A stretch of 47,311 bases of DNA, taken from Desulfatibacillum sp. (lineage in GTDB: Bacteria > Desulfobacterota > Desulfobacteria > Desulfobacterales > Desulfatibacillaceae). The stretch is from positions 1-47,311 of the forward strand of contig JAEINP010000040.1 in the NCBI GenBank assembly GCA_016342355.1, in the 5' to 3' direction. Shown here piece after piece: positions 29,053 to 37,757 of the stretch. The notes beneath the pieces are model-generated. The model did not search any database and was not told the origin of the DNA. It saw only the letters and a list, made by a program, of their open reading frames with translations. Positions within the stretch are counted from its first letter, which is position 1. Each line of letters starts with the position of its first letter. Both the position numbers and the translations under genes were made by a program.

Positions 29053-30162
29053 ATGGCCATTCCCGTTGATCCGGGCAAGATTCGCCGTTTTGGCCCGGAT
29101 TTTTTACAATTGCCGGATTCCAAGGTAAAGATCACCTTCAGTCCCAAGGATATCCTTTCGGCCAGGGTGCTCAAGAACGTGGGACCCGGCCAGTTTCTCC
29201 TGTCCATACGCGGAAACCAGCTCATCGCCCAATCCTCTGCCGATCTTATTCCCGGCAAAGTGTATCTAATGGAAGTCAAGGCTACCGAGCCCGTTCCCAT
29301 ACTTGCCCTGGCAAAGGATACCCAGGCAGCCGATCAGGGAAAGGTTTTGGCAAAACTTGTGGATGGGCTGCGCCAGTCTCCCCTCAAGGATCTTATGGGC
29401 TTCCTGGACTCCAAGGGCGAAATTTCCTTGCCCAAGGCGGCGAGCCGGGAGGAATTGCAAACCCTTGCCGCCCTGGTTTCCCGTCTGAGTTTGGGAAGCG
29501 GCAAACCTGTGACGGCGGCGGCGATTCGCGCCTTTGTCCAGGACTCGGGAATCATGTGGGAGAGCAAATTAGGCGCCCAGGCAAACTTGTCCAGCCCCTT
29601 TCCTGCGCCCCAGGCTCTTGTGGAAAATGACTTGAAAGCGCTTGCCCTCCATCTTCTGTTACGCCCTGAAATCCAAAATTCCGCCCAGGGGGAAAAACTG
29701 GCCTCCTTTGTGGAAAGCCTCCAGGGTCTTCAATTAGCCAATGTGACAGCCATGGAGGAAAACGGGCGCTTTTTTTTGTCCATTCCATTCATGCAAGGTG
29801 GGGAATACCGTTTTGTTCAGTTAATGGCAGACCTTTCCCGGGAATCCTCGAATAAAGACGGAAAGGATAAGGACCGTTTGATTACCGCTTCCCTGTGCCT
29901 GGATCTGAGCGCTCTTGGGCCGGTGCGTGCGGATGCAGCCCTCCTGGGGAGTTTTTTGCGGGTGGAATTCACCCTTTCGTCCAGGGAAACCGCTGATTTT
30001 CTCAAGGCCCGTGCAGGCCGTTTGGAAAAAAGACTGGCCACCCACGGCGTGGTGCTCAGAGATCTCTCCTTTCGGGTGGAGGATCGTTCCTTTCTGGAAA
30101 ACATTTCCCTGGCTGACGAACTGTTTAATGATCCCCCCAACGGCTTGGATCTGGTGATATGA
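29053..30162 (+). CDS. FliK-like flagellar hook-length control domain protein (YlqG-like)
   Basis: 369 residues, no signal or membrane segment. The C-terminal part (about 230-350) fits the FliK C-terminal fold by eye: LDLSALGPVRADAALLGSFL, VEFTLSSRETADFLKARAG, RLEKRLATHGVVLRDLSF, to be compared with the LHPKQLGAV stretch in FliK. The N-terminal part is not recognised. The next gene encodes a free FlhB C-domain, matching the Bacillus YlqG-YlqH pair. A second export switch pair beside the standard FliK and FlhB is implied. The ribosome site before the ATG at 29053 is weak, so the start is less certain; the 66 bases before it hold nothing else. Confidence 0.8.
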   Translation: MAIPVDPGKIRRFGPDFLQLPDSKVKITFSPKDILSARVLKNVGPGQFLLSIRGNQLIAQSSADLIPGKVYLMEVKATEPVPILALAKDTQAADQGKVLAKLVDGLRQSPLKDLMGFLDSKGEISLPKAASREELQTLAALVSRLSLGSGKPVTAAAIRAFVQDSGIMWESKLGAQANLSSPFPAPQALVENDLKALALHLLLRPEIQNSAQGEKLASFVESLQGLQLANVTAMEENGRFFLSIPFMQGGEYRFVQLMADLSRESSNKDGKDKDRLITASLCLDLSALGPVRADAALLGSFLRVEFTLSSRETADFLKARAGRLEKRLATHGVVLRDLSFRVEDRSFLENISLADELFNDPPNGLDLVI

Positions 30163-30175
30163 GAGGTCAAATGAG

Positions 30176-30448
30176 ATGAAAAAATTCATCAAAAAGGCAG
30201 TGGCCCTCAAATATAACGCCTTGAAGGATCATGCCCCCCGGGTAACGGCCACGGGCAAGGGGATTACTGCGGAAAAAATCATCGAAGCGGCCCGAAAGCA
30301 TGGCGTACCTGTCCAGGAGGATCCTGATTTGGTGGAGGTTCTTTCCCGTCTGGACCTGGATGCTGAAATCCCAGCCGAGCTTTACATCGTGGTGGCGGAA
30401 CTTCTTGCCTTTGTGTACCAGGCCAATAAGGCAAAAATGAGCCGCTAG
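30176..30448 (+). CDS. FlhB C-terminal-domain protein (YlqH/FlhX-like)
   Basis: 90 residues without membrane helices. It aligns with the FlhB portion after the cleavage site: KAVALKYNALKDHAPRVTA against HLALAIKYNALKMNAPTIVA of the FlhB in this window, and further along PVQEDPDLVEVLSRLDLDAE. It lacks the NP(T/I)H site, starting where cleaved FlhB would start. Such stand-alone domains (Bacillus YlqH, Rhodobacter/Geobacter-type FlhX) can take the place of the FlhB C-domain in the switch. Paired with the FliK-like gene 13 bases upstream. Last gene before the sigma-54 promoter at 30580. Confidence 0.9.
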   Translation: MKKFIKKAVALKYNALKDHAPRVTATGKGITAEKIIEAARKHGVPVQEDPDLVEVLSRLDLDAEIPAELYIVVAELLAFVYQANKAKMSR

Positions 30449-30579
30449 GCATTTTTTTCCTGGATTTGGCATGCAGTTTTTACCAACCCTCCCTCCAATT
30501 AATGCCACACAAAAAATACTCAAAAAATAAAGCTCATATAATCAGTTGGTTATATATAAAATTTCATGCTGGGTATCCT

Positions 30580-30595
30580 TGGCATTGTGGTTGCA
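30580..30595 (+). promoter_or_regulatory. Sigma-54 promoter of flgF-flgG and following genes
   Basis: TGGCATTGTGGTTGCA fits TGGCAY-N5-TTGCA. Transcription should begin near 30607, about 32 bases before the flgF ATG. The flanking region (30449-30638) is AT-rich and otherwise empty. This places the distal rod and ring genes in a third sigma-54 unit. Confidence 0.88.
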
Positions 30596-30638
30596 ATTTC
30601 ATCGTGCAACCCGAGTAAGGGCAGCCAAAGGAGAAAGC

Positions 30639-31325
30639 ATGGACATCGGAACCATATATGCGGTCAGGGGATTCAGCGAACAATTTCGTGAGTTCGAAGT
30701 TATTTCCAACAATCTGGCCAATGTATCCACCCCTGGATTTAAACGGGATTTGTACGCAGCGACCAACGCGGAGGATGGGTGCACCGTCCCCGATATGTCG
30801 GAAGGCCCGGTTCAACATACTGGCAACGATTTGGATTTTGCCATTCAGGGAGAGGGTTTTTTTGAGGTCCAGACTCCCCAGGGGCTTCGGTATACCCGCC
30901 AGGGACGTTTTCTTCTGAACTCTGAAAATGAAATTGTGAATCCCTCCGGGCATAAGCTCATGAGCGACCGGGGCGACCCCATTGTCGTTGAAGACGGTCC
31001 TATAAGTGTTGGGCCTGACGGAAAGATCATGGTGGACGGTAATGAATTGGAAACAATCGGGGTTGTGAGTTTTGCAAATCCCAAAATGCTGACCAAGGCA
31101 GGGAGCAATTATTACCTACCTGGCGCTGCAGCAGGGGAAAAGCAGGAAAGGCCAGAAGGCACAACAGTGAACCAGGGGGCTTTGGAGCAATCCAACGTGA
31201 TAGTGCCCCAGGAAATGGTGAAGATGATGGAGTCTCTGAGAACATTTGAAACATTTCAGAAATATATGAATACAGCCAGCGAAATGGACACCAAAGCCAC
31301 CAGCGAAGTAGGCATGCTGAGATAA
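30639..31325 (+). CDS. flgF: Flagellar distal rod protein FlgF
   Basis: 228 residues. ATG at 30639 with AAAGGAG six bases upstream; the open frame upstream (to 30546) spans the promoter and is not used. N-terminal rod/hook motif NNLANVSTPGFKRDLYA, middle GEGFFEVQTPQGLRYTR, C-terminal NQGALEQSNVIVPQEMVKMM. Shorter and distinct from the following FlgG. Joins the proximal rod to FlgG. Confidence 0.93.
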   Translation: MDIGTIYAVRGFSEQFREFEVISNNLANVSTPGFKRDLYAATNAEDGCTVPDMSEGPVQHTGNDLDFAIQGEGFFEVQTPQGLRYTRQGRFLLNSENEIVNPSGHKLMSDRGDPIVVEDGPISVGPDGKIMVDGNELETIGVVSFANPKMLTKAGSNYYLPGAAAGEKQERPEGTTVNQGALEQSNVIVPQEMVKMMESLRTFETFQKYMNTASEMDTKATSEVGMLR

Positions 31326-31340
31326 AAGGAGGCATAAACC

Positions 31341-32123
31341 ATGCTAAGAGCATTATGGACAGCCGCAACCGGAATGGAAGCCCAACAGCTTAATATTGAC
31401 GTTGTTTCCAATAACCTTGCCAATATCAATACCACAGCGTTCAAACGCAGCAGGCCGGACTTTCAGGACCTCATGTACCAGACTCTGCGGGTTGCAGGCG
31501 CCACCACCGCCGGTGGAACCCAGCTTCCCACTGGACTGCAGGTAGGCATGGGTTCCAAGCCCACAGGCGTACAAAAGATTTTTGTCCAGGGCGATTACAG
31601 CCAGACTGGCAACGACCTGGACTGGGCCATTGAGGGCCAAGGATTTTTCAAGGTCATCAGCAATAATGAGGAAGTATACACCCGAGCTGGCGGGTTTAAG
31701 ATGGACAGCGAGGGTTATCTTACCACGGCGGGCGGAGAGAGATTGCAGCCCGAATTTGCCGTGCCCGCGGACGCCGTGCTGATTTCGGTGGATTCCGGGG
31801 GCAAGCTCACGGCTTTTGGCCCTGCTAACGAGGAAGTAGGCACCTACGAGATCGTGCTCAACGATTTCGCCAATCCCGCAGGCCTTTTTTCCATGGGAAG
31901 AAACCTTTATAGCACTACAAGCGCTTCGGGAGAACCCGTGGAAGGCTCGCCGGGCGAAGATGGCTTCGGCACTATCGGCCAGGGGTATCTGGAAATGTCC
32001 AATGTGAATGTGGTGGAGGAAATGGTGACCATGATTGTGGCCCAGCGGGCTTATGAAGCCAATTCCAAAGCCATCCAGACTGCAGACAGCATGCTTCAGA
32101 TAGCCAACAATGTGAAGAGGTAA
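31341..32123 (+). CDS. flgG: Flagellar distal rod protein FlgG
   Basis: 260 residues, the usual length. [20 protein letters not shown] and the motif [20 protein letters not shown] at the N-terminus, and [20 protein letters not shown] at the C-terminus, are canonical FlgG. Makes up the distal rod that crosses the P and L rings. Fifteen bases after flgF. Confidence 0.97.
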   Translation: MLRALWTAATGMEAQQLNIDVVSNNLANINTTAFKRSRPDFQDLMYQTLRVAGATTAGGTQLPTGLQVGMGSKPTGVQKIFVQGDYSQTGNDLDWAIEGQGFFKVISNNEEVYTRAGGFKMDSEGYLTTAGGERLQPEFAVPADAVLISVDSGGKLTAFGPANEEVGTYEIVLNDFANPAGLFSMGRNLYSTTSASGEPVEGSPGEDGFGTIGQGYLEMSNVNVVEEMVTMIVAQRAYEANSKAIQTADSMLQIANNVKR

Positions 32124-32129
32124 GAACTT

Positions 32130-33110
32130 ATGAAACACCTATTCGCCCATAAGAGCATCGTTTTAATCCTGCGTATGGTTCTCTTCCTCAGCCTGGTTTT
32201 GGCGGTAAGTTCCGCCCTGGCAGGGGAGCCGGGCATCCGTGTGCCATCCGAGGCCTGGGTCAGGGGAGACGAGGTGTACTTGGGGGATATTGCGGTGATT
32301 TCAGGGTTGGAAGAGCTTTCCGAACAGATAAAAAGCATTCATGTGGGCAGTGCTCCTGCTCCTGGCAAACGCCGGGCCGTGCGGGGCGCCATGATCCAGG
32401 CCAAGTTGGACAGGCTGGATCTGCCTGCCGGCGCCAACGTGGAAGTCCCTCCCAGAATTCTGGTGCATCGCCTTTCCCAGGAAGTGGAAGACCGGGAATT
32501 TGAAACCATGCTGGCTGATTACCTCAACGGCAAGCTCTTCATGGGCAATATTGAAATTACCCGCTTTCAGGTGAATGGGAATGGGCCGGTTTCCGAGGGA
32601 ATCCTGGACGTCACCATGGAGGAACTCCGTTCAGACAAGTATTACGGCCAGGTAAGCATTCGGGGCATCATCAGTGTGGACGGCATGATAGAACGGCGCG
32701 TGAGCATCGCAGCCTGGGTGGATTACGAGGCTCCGGTGGTTGTGGCCAAGCACAACCTGGATCGCATGGATATTCTTTCAGCCCAGGATGTGACCACTGA
32801 AATGCAAAACCTTGCAAGGTTGCCTGACAGTGTGTTGACTGACCCCCGGGAAGTTAAGGGCATGAGAATCCGCCAGGGTTTGGAAGCTGGAAAAATCTTA
32901 CAGGCCAGAATGCTGGAAAAGCCGCCTCTGGTGGAAAAAGGGGATGATGTGACCATCATGGCCAGTTCCGGAAGCATGTCCATCAGTACATTAGGGACGG
33001 CCCAGGAAGCTGGCGGACTTGGCGATTCCATAGAAGTGGAAAACGTCATGAGCGAAAAAATAATCACCTGTCGTGTCACAGGCCCGGCCAAGGTGGAAGT
33101 GCGGTTTTAG
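32130..33110 (+). CDS. flgA: P-ring assembly chaperone FlgA
   Basis: Periplasmic chaperone for FlgI. 326 residues with a signal peptide (hydrophobic segment about 10-28, cleavage near SALA). The C-terminal SAF/FlgA region carries VVVAKHNLDRMDILSAQDV, GMRIRQGLEAGKILQARM and the final CRVTGPAKVEVRF. It is longer than E. coli FlgA (219) because of an N-terminal domain of about 100 extra residues. Six bases separate it from flgG. Confidence 0.92.
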   Translation: MKHLFAHKSIVLILRMVLFLSLVLAVSSALAGEPGIRVPSEAWVRGDEVYLGDIAVISGLEELSEQIKSIHVGSAPAPGKRRAVRGAMIQAKLDRLDLPAGANVEVPPRILVHRLSQEVEDREFETMLADYLNGKLFMGNIEITRFQVNGNGPVSEGILDVTMEELRSDKYYGQVSIRGIISVDGMIERRVSIAAWVDYEAPVVVAKHNLDRMDILSAQDVTTEMQNLARLPDSVLTDPREVKGMRIRQGLEAGKILQARMLEKPPLVEKGDDVTIMASSGSMSISTLGTAQEAGGLGDSIEVENVMSEKIITCRVTGPAKVEVRF

Positions 33111-33126
33111 GCAGGAGGAAAGTCAA

Positions 33127-33855
33127 ATGACAATGCGTATAGGAATCATCATGCTGGCAACTGTTTTGGTTTTTTCCATGGGATGCTCTTCCCACCGCCA
33201 GGACACTTTGTCCACACCGGCGCCCCCTTTGGCCCAGGCTTCTGAACAAATGTTGGAGCAGGCTGCTTCGACCACCTACGGCGCACCCAGGCCAGCCGAG
33301 GGGTCTTTGTGGGTAGATCCGGGCGGAACCAAGTTTTTTGGGGATATGCGGGCCAGGGAAGTGGGGGATCTGGTGACCATCAGGGTATCGGAAACACCGA
33401 CGGCCCAGTTGTCCGCCAAAACGGAAACCTCTCGCGATTCCAGTATATCCGCCGATGTGGCGGATCTTGCCGGATACATGAAATGGCTGGAAGCCGCCAA
33501 TGGCAACTTGACTGGGAAAAGCCTGCTGAACGCCAGTTACAAGCCCAGTTTTACTGGTGAAGGTAAAAATGACCGCAAAGGCAACGTGACTGCCTATATT
33601 ACCGGTCGGGTGGTTGGGGTGCTGGCTAACGGCAACCTTCAAGTTACCGGTTCCCGGGCCATCAAGGTGAATAACGAAACCCAATACATGACGATTTCGG
33701 GCATTGTGCGTCCCGAAGATATTGATCCCAGCAATGTGATTCAGTCCACGTACATTGCCGATGCCAGGATTGAGTATTATGGCAAAGGCGTAATTGCAGA
33801 TAAACAGATGCCAGGATGGGGAACCCGCCTGCTTGACCGTGCGTGGCCGTTCTAA
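33127..33855 (+). CDS. flgH: Flagellar L-ring lipoprotein FlgH
   Basis: 242 residues from the ATG at 33127 (AGGAGG nine bases upstream); an earlier in-frame start at 33073 lies inside flgA. Signal sequence with a lipobox-like FSMGC (Cys20). The L-ring core is recognisable: FFGDMRAREVGDLVTIRV, SRDSSISADVADL, GEGKNDRKGNVTAYI, GNLQVTGSRAIKVNNETQYM, SGIVRPEDIDPSN. Forms the outer-membrane ring around the rod. Confidence 0.95.
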   Translation: MTMRIGIIMLATVLVFSMGCSSHRQDTLSTPAPPLAQASEQMLEQAASTTYGAPRPAEGSLWVDPGGTKFFGDMRAREVGDLVTIRVSETPTAQLSAKTETSRDSSISADVADLAGYMKWLEAANGNLTGKSLLNASYKPSFTGEGKNDRKGNVTAYITGRVVGVLANGNLQVTGSRAIKVNNETQYMTISGIVRPEDIDPSNVIQSTYIADARIEYYGKGVIADKQMPGWGTRLLDRAWPF

Positions 33856-33875
33856 TGAAGATGGGAGGCAAGGAC

Positions 33876-35057
33876 ATGTCGATGAATAAGAAATTTGCAC
33901 TTTTAATACTGCTTGCCGCTCTGGTTTTTTGCCTGGCAGGACCCACGGCCCATGCCGCTCGAATCAAGGAACTGGCCAGCATAAAGGGCGTTCGGAGCAA
34001 CCAGCTTATCGGGTACGGTTTGGTGGTGGGTTTGAACGGAACCGGCGACAAGTCCGGCACGGAGTTTACCATCCAGGGCCTGGTGAACATGATGGAGCGC
34101 ATGGGCGTTCATGTGAGCAAGGACAGCGTAAAGGTAAAGAATGTGGCTGCGGTTATGGTTACGGCGGACATTCCGCCCTTTGCCGGAATTGGCAATAAGG
34201 TGGATGTAGTGCTTTCCTCGGTTGGCGACGCTAAAAGCCTTGTTGGCGGTACACTGCTCCTTACTCCTTTGCGTGGGGTGGACAGGAATGTGTATGCCCT
34301 GGCCCAGGGACCCCTTTCCGTAGGGGGCTTTTCCGTGGGCGGTGCAGGAGGCGGCGGTGCGGTGAAAAATCATCCTACAGTGGGCCGCATCGTGGGTGGG
34401 GCGTCCGTTGAAAGGGAAATCCCCATGCGTCTTCAGGGCAAGGAAGAGTTGACCCTGGAATTGAACGATGCTGATTTCACCACGGCTTTAAGGATGAAGG
34501 ACGCCATCAATAGCAGCCTGGGCTTGGGCGTGGCTCATGCAGTTGATTCCGGTTCGGTGGTCATTGATGTTCCCCAGGAATACCGGAGCAAAATGGTCTC
34601 CATGGTGTCCTTGGTGGAAAATCTGGAAGTACGCCCGGACACCGTGGCCAAGGTCATTGTTAATGAAAAGACGGGCACCGTGGTGGTGGGGGAAAAGGTT
34701 AGGGTGTCCACTGTGGCCGTGGCTCATGGGAACTTGAGTATCCAGATTTCGGAAAGCGCCAAGGTTTCCCAACCTGTGTCTTTCAGCCCGCCGCCTCCCC
34801 CGGATGCCGAAACCCAACAATTGGATCTGGAGAACGGTGCGGTGGTCGCCCCTGGCGGACAGACTGTGGTCACTGCCGACACCCAGGTGGTTGTGGCCGA
34901 AGAAAACAAGCAATTGATGATAGTCCCGACGGGCACCACCATTGGGGAGCTTGTGAGGGCGCTAAACGCCATTGGCGTGACCCCCAGGGATCTCATCACC
35001 ATTTTTCAAATGATAAAAGCCGCCGGCGCTCTTCAGGGCGAACTGGTCATCTTATAG
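33876..35057 (+). CDS. flgI: Flagellar P-ring protein FlgI
   Basis: 393 residues from the ATG at 33876, seven bases after GGGAGG; the ATG two codons later is also possible. Signal peptide cleaved near AHA. Canonical segments RIKELASIKGVRSNQLIGYG, VGLNGTGDKS, VKNVAAVMVTADIPPFA, GTLLLTPLRGVD and the C-terminal NAIGVTPRDLITIFQMIKAA. Forms the periplasmic ring in the peptidoglycan layer. Needs FlgA. Confidence 0.96.
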   Translation: MSMNKKFALLILLAALVFCLAGPTAHAARIKELASIKGVRSNQLIGYGLVVGLNGTGDKSGTEFTIQGLVNMMERMGVHVSKDSVKVKNVAAVMVTADIPPFAGIGNKVDVVLSSVGDAKSLVGGTLLLTPLRGVDRNVYALAQGPLSVGGFSVGGAGGGGAVKNHPTVGRIVGGASVEREIPMRLQGKEELTLELNDADFTTALRMKDAINSSLGLGVAHAVDSGSVVIDVPQEYRSKMVSMVSLVENLEVRPDTVAKVIVNEKTGTVVVGEKVRVSTVAVAHGNLSIQISESAKVSQPVSFSPPPPPDAETQQLDLENGAVVAPGGQTVVTADTQVVVAEENKQLMIVPTGTTIGELVRALNAIGVTPRDLITIFQMIKAAGALQGELVIL

Positions 35058-35068
35058 GGAGACGCATC

Positions 35069-35377
35069 ATGCAGATTGATACCTCAATGGCAGCAAAGGA
35101 AATCAGTTCTTCTGTGGAATCGGCGAAACTGCGCAAGGCATGCGGCGACTTTGAATCCCTGTTTATTTACACGCTGCTGAAAAACGGTCGCGACTCCATG
35201 CCCAAAGGCGGAATGCTGGGCAATTCCAATGAAAGTAAAATTTTTACCTCTATGCTGGATCAGACTTTGGCAGAGCAAAGTTCCAAAGGCGTCGGCCTGG
35301 GAATCGGGGAGATGCTTTACCGGCAACTCGGCGCCCAACCGGCAAGCAAGGGCAGTAACCTGGAAACTACATTTTAG
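35069..35377 (+). CDS. flgJ: FlgJ-type rod-binding protein without hydrolase domain
   Basis: 102 residues matching only the N-terminal rod-binding half of E. coli FlgJ: ACGDFESLFIYTLLKNGRDS, GMLGNSNESKIFTSMLDQTL, AEQSSKGVGLGIGEML. The C-terminal peptidoglycan hydrolase domain is missing, as in many deltaproteobacteria, so another enzyme must open the wall for the rod. Lies between flgI and flgN. Confidence 0.9.
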   Translation: MQIDTSMAAKEISSSVESAKLRKACGDFESLFIYTLLKNGRDSMPKGGMLGNSNESKIFTSMLDQTLAEQSSKGVGLGIGEMLYRQLGAQPASKGSNLETTF

Positions 35378-35400
35378 TGATCAACGATCCTATCCGATAA
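35373..35400 (+). promoter_or_regulatory. Possible sigma-28 promoter before flgN-flgK-flgL
   Basis: TCCGATAA (35393-35400) matches the FliA -10 element GCCGATAA in seven of eight positions. A poor -35 (TTTAGTGA, 35373-35380) sits 12 bases upstream. Its location before the late genes flgN, flgK and flgL fits, but the -35 match is weak. Confidence 0.35.
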
Positions 35401-35439
35401 GAATAATAGATCAAGCAATGATCTGAGGAGGGCCTGAGC

Positions 35440-35943
35440 ATGGAAGAGACCATCAGGGCATTGGAAGATATGCTGGTAAACGACAAGGAACGCCACAAGG
35501 AGCTTATTTGCTGCCTGGAAATAGAACGCCAGGCCCTGATTGAAGCGAATGTGGACGTTATCATGAAAATGGCCTGCAGAAAGCAATCTTTGGCCAACGC
35601 TCTTATCGAGTCCCGTCCTCATGTGGAAACCCAGTGGCACAAGGTTTTTCCCGGGAAAAGATCCCGGGTGTCCATCAGCCACATTGACAAGATAGTTTCC
35701 GGTGGGGACCCGGGGGTTTTTCGGACGATTCGCCAGACCCTTTTGGACCTGAATGATCTCAAGGACAGGGTCAGGGAGTTTACGGGCATAAATCGGGCTA
35801 TTGCCGAGGACTGTTTGGGCTTTTTGCGGGAGCTTTTTTCCACCATTATGGTGGGGGATTCGGGTGAACCCCCGGTTTATGGCAGGCGAGGTGAAGTCAA
35901 GAGAAAGACCGAATCCAACCTGCTCATGCACCAGGAGGTGTAG
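35440..35943 (+). CDS. flgN: Flagellar export chaperone FlgN
   Basis: 167 residues, largely alpha-helical. The pattern EDMLVNDKERHKELICCLEI, ERQALIEANVDVIMKMACRK is that of FlgN, the chaperone for FlgK and FlgL. FlgN is weakly conserved, so the assignment leans on this pattern and on the adjacent flgK (two bases away). GGAGGG lies upstream of the ATG. Confidence 0.85.
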   Translation: MEETIRALEDMLVNDKERHKELICCLEIERQALIEANVDVIMKMACRKQSLANALIESRPHVETQWHKVFPGKRSRVSISHIDKIVSGGDPGVFRTIRQTLLDLNDLKDRVREFTGINRAIAEDCLGFLRELFSTIMVGDSGEPPVYGRRGEVKRKTESNLLMHQEV

Positions 35944-35945
35944 CC

Positions 35946-37697
35946 ATGCCCGGTATCAGATCAGCCCTGGATATTGCGGTAGGGGCCATGGCCACCCATC
36001 AGTATGGCATGGATGTTGTCAGCCATAATGTGGCCAATGTGAACACGGAGGGCTATACCCTCCAGACGTCCATCAATAAAAGCAAGGAACCCCAGGCCTC
36101 AGGCGGTTTTATGTTTGGCCGGGGTGTGGAAACCTATGAAATCCGCCGCATGGTGGATGAAAATGTGGAAAAAAGGTTGCTGGAGTATAAGTCCAATCTG
36201 GCAACGGCCCAGGAAATTGAAACCTTTGGCAAGGTTCTGGACGGCTTGTTCAACGAGGTGGAAGGCAATGGACTGGGAGCCATGCTTTCGGATTTTTTCA
36301 ACACCTGGGAGGATTTGTCCCTCAATCCTGCGGGTACGGCGGAACGGTCGGTCCTCTATGAGCAGGCTTTGGGGCTTGCCCAATATATTGACGAACTGGA
36401 TGCGGCATTGACCGGGGAAGAGAAAAACCTGGGCACCAGCCTTCAGTCCGGAGTGGAGGCGGTGAACACACTCACTAAGCAGATAGCGGATCTTAACCGG
36501 CAGATCGTAGCGACTTCCCAGAACACTTCTCCCAACGATTTGTTGGATCAGCGCAATTATCTCATGTCCGAATTGGCCCAGTATGTGGATGTCAAGAGTT
36601 TTTCCCTAAATGACGGATCTGTGACGGTTTTGGGTCCCCGGGGTATCACCCTGGTGTTGGGAGCCGATAATTTTGAGTTGGCCCTGGATCAGGGGGAGAT
36701 TGTTTATGGCAAGGGAAGCCTTCGGGAACTTACCATTACCGATTATGTGGAAAAGGGACGCATGGGCGGTTGGCTGGAAATGCGGGATGGCATTGTCGGG
36801 GAGTTAAAGAGCAATTTAAATGAATTGTCCAAGGAACTGATCTGGGCGGTCAACTCCCAGCATTCCCAAGGTGTGGGGCTTACAGGCCTTACATCCACCA
36901 CGGGCTCTTACAAGGCTGCGGCCACCAATCAGCCCGTGGGATCAGCGTCTGCGGACCTGTTTTATGGTGATCGGATAACTGACGGCCAGTTTACCTTATG
37001 GGTTTATGACGCCAATGGGGATGTGGTCAATGCCGGTGGCACGAATATTGCTATAACAGCTAACGCCACCACCATGGACGACATTGCCACAGCCCTGGGT
37101 GTGGTGGATCTTAATGTGACGGCCTCCACTGTGGGCGGACAACTGAGCATCACGGCAAGTTCGGGGTATACTTTCGGGTTTACCGAGGACACGTCCGGCG
37201 CTCTGGCGGCTCTGGGAGTGAACACCTTCTTCACAGGAGAGGGAAGCTCCACTATGGGGATCCATGACACCATCTCCATGGATCGGAACATGATCGCGGC
37301 GGGAATGGCGGATTTGGCGACCGGAGATATCTCTTCAGGGAACAATGAAAACTCCTTGGGCATTGCCTCGTTGAAGAACACCAATATCGGGATCACCGAG
37401 TGGCAGGCCAACCGGATTGGGAGTGACAGTTCCATTACAACCACCACCACTCTGGAAGGGTATTACGCTTCCATGGTGAGTGCGTTGGGCGCCAGTTTGA
37501 ACTCTGCGGAACGCAACCGGGAGTTTTCTGAAAGCATGGTTCAGAATCTGGAGGCCGTGCGGGGCAGCGTGTCCGGGGTTTCCCTGGATGAGGAAATGGC
37601 CAAGTTGATCCAGCTGCAACAGTCCTATTCTGCGGCAGCCAAGCTCATCATGACCATGGACGAGATTTTTCAGACCCTCATGACCATTAAGAGCTAA
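35946..37697 (+). CDS. flgK: Hook-filament junction protein FlgK (HAP1)
   Basis: 583 residues. N-terminal ALDIAVGAMATHQYGMDVVS and HNVANVNTEGYTLQ are canonical; the C-terminus SGVSLDEEMAKLIQLQQSYS and IMTMDEIFQTLMTIKS completes the D0/D1 helices. The middle (about 340-450) is a Thr/Ala/Gly-rich variable region. Joins hook and filament after FlgD leaves. Confidence 0.96.
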   Translation: MPGIRSALDIAVGAMATHQYGMDVVSHNVANVNTEGYTLQTSINKSKEPQASGGFMFGRGVETYEIRRMVDENVEKRLLEYKSNLATAQEIETFGKVLDGLFNEVEGNGLGAMLSDFFNTWEDLSLNPAGTAERSVLYEQALGLAQYIDELDAALTGEEKNLGTSLQSGVEAVNTLTKQIADLNRQIVATSQNTSPNDLLDQRNYLMSELAQYVDVKSFSLNDGSVTVLGPRGITLVLGADNFELALDQGEIVYGKGSLRELTITDYVEKGRMGGWLEMRDGIVGELKSNLNELSKELIWAVNSQHSQGVGLTGLTSTTGSYKAAATNQPVGSASADLFYGDRITDGQFTLWVYDANGDVVNAGGTNIAITANATTMDDIATALGVVDLNVTASTVGGQLSITASSGYTFGFTEDTSGALAALGVNTFFTGEGSSTMGIHDTISMDRNMIAAGMADLATGDISSGNNENSLGIASLKNTNIGITEWQANRIGSDSSITTTTTLEGYYASMVSALGASLNSAERNREFSESMVQNLEAVRGSVSGVSLDEEMAKLIQLQQSYSAAAKLIMTMDEIFQTLMTIKS

Positions 37698-37757
37698 GGG
37701 TTCCAAAAGGAATAGTGTGGGGAGGGAATTGGCCCCAAAGGGCCAGGGAGCAGTATT

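Noticed and set aside
30471-30490. TGGCATGCAG as a further sigma-54 site before flgF
   Set aside because: The -12 part (TTGC) is missing at the right distance; the element at 30580 fits much better.
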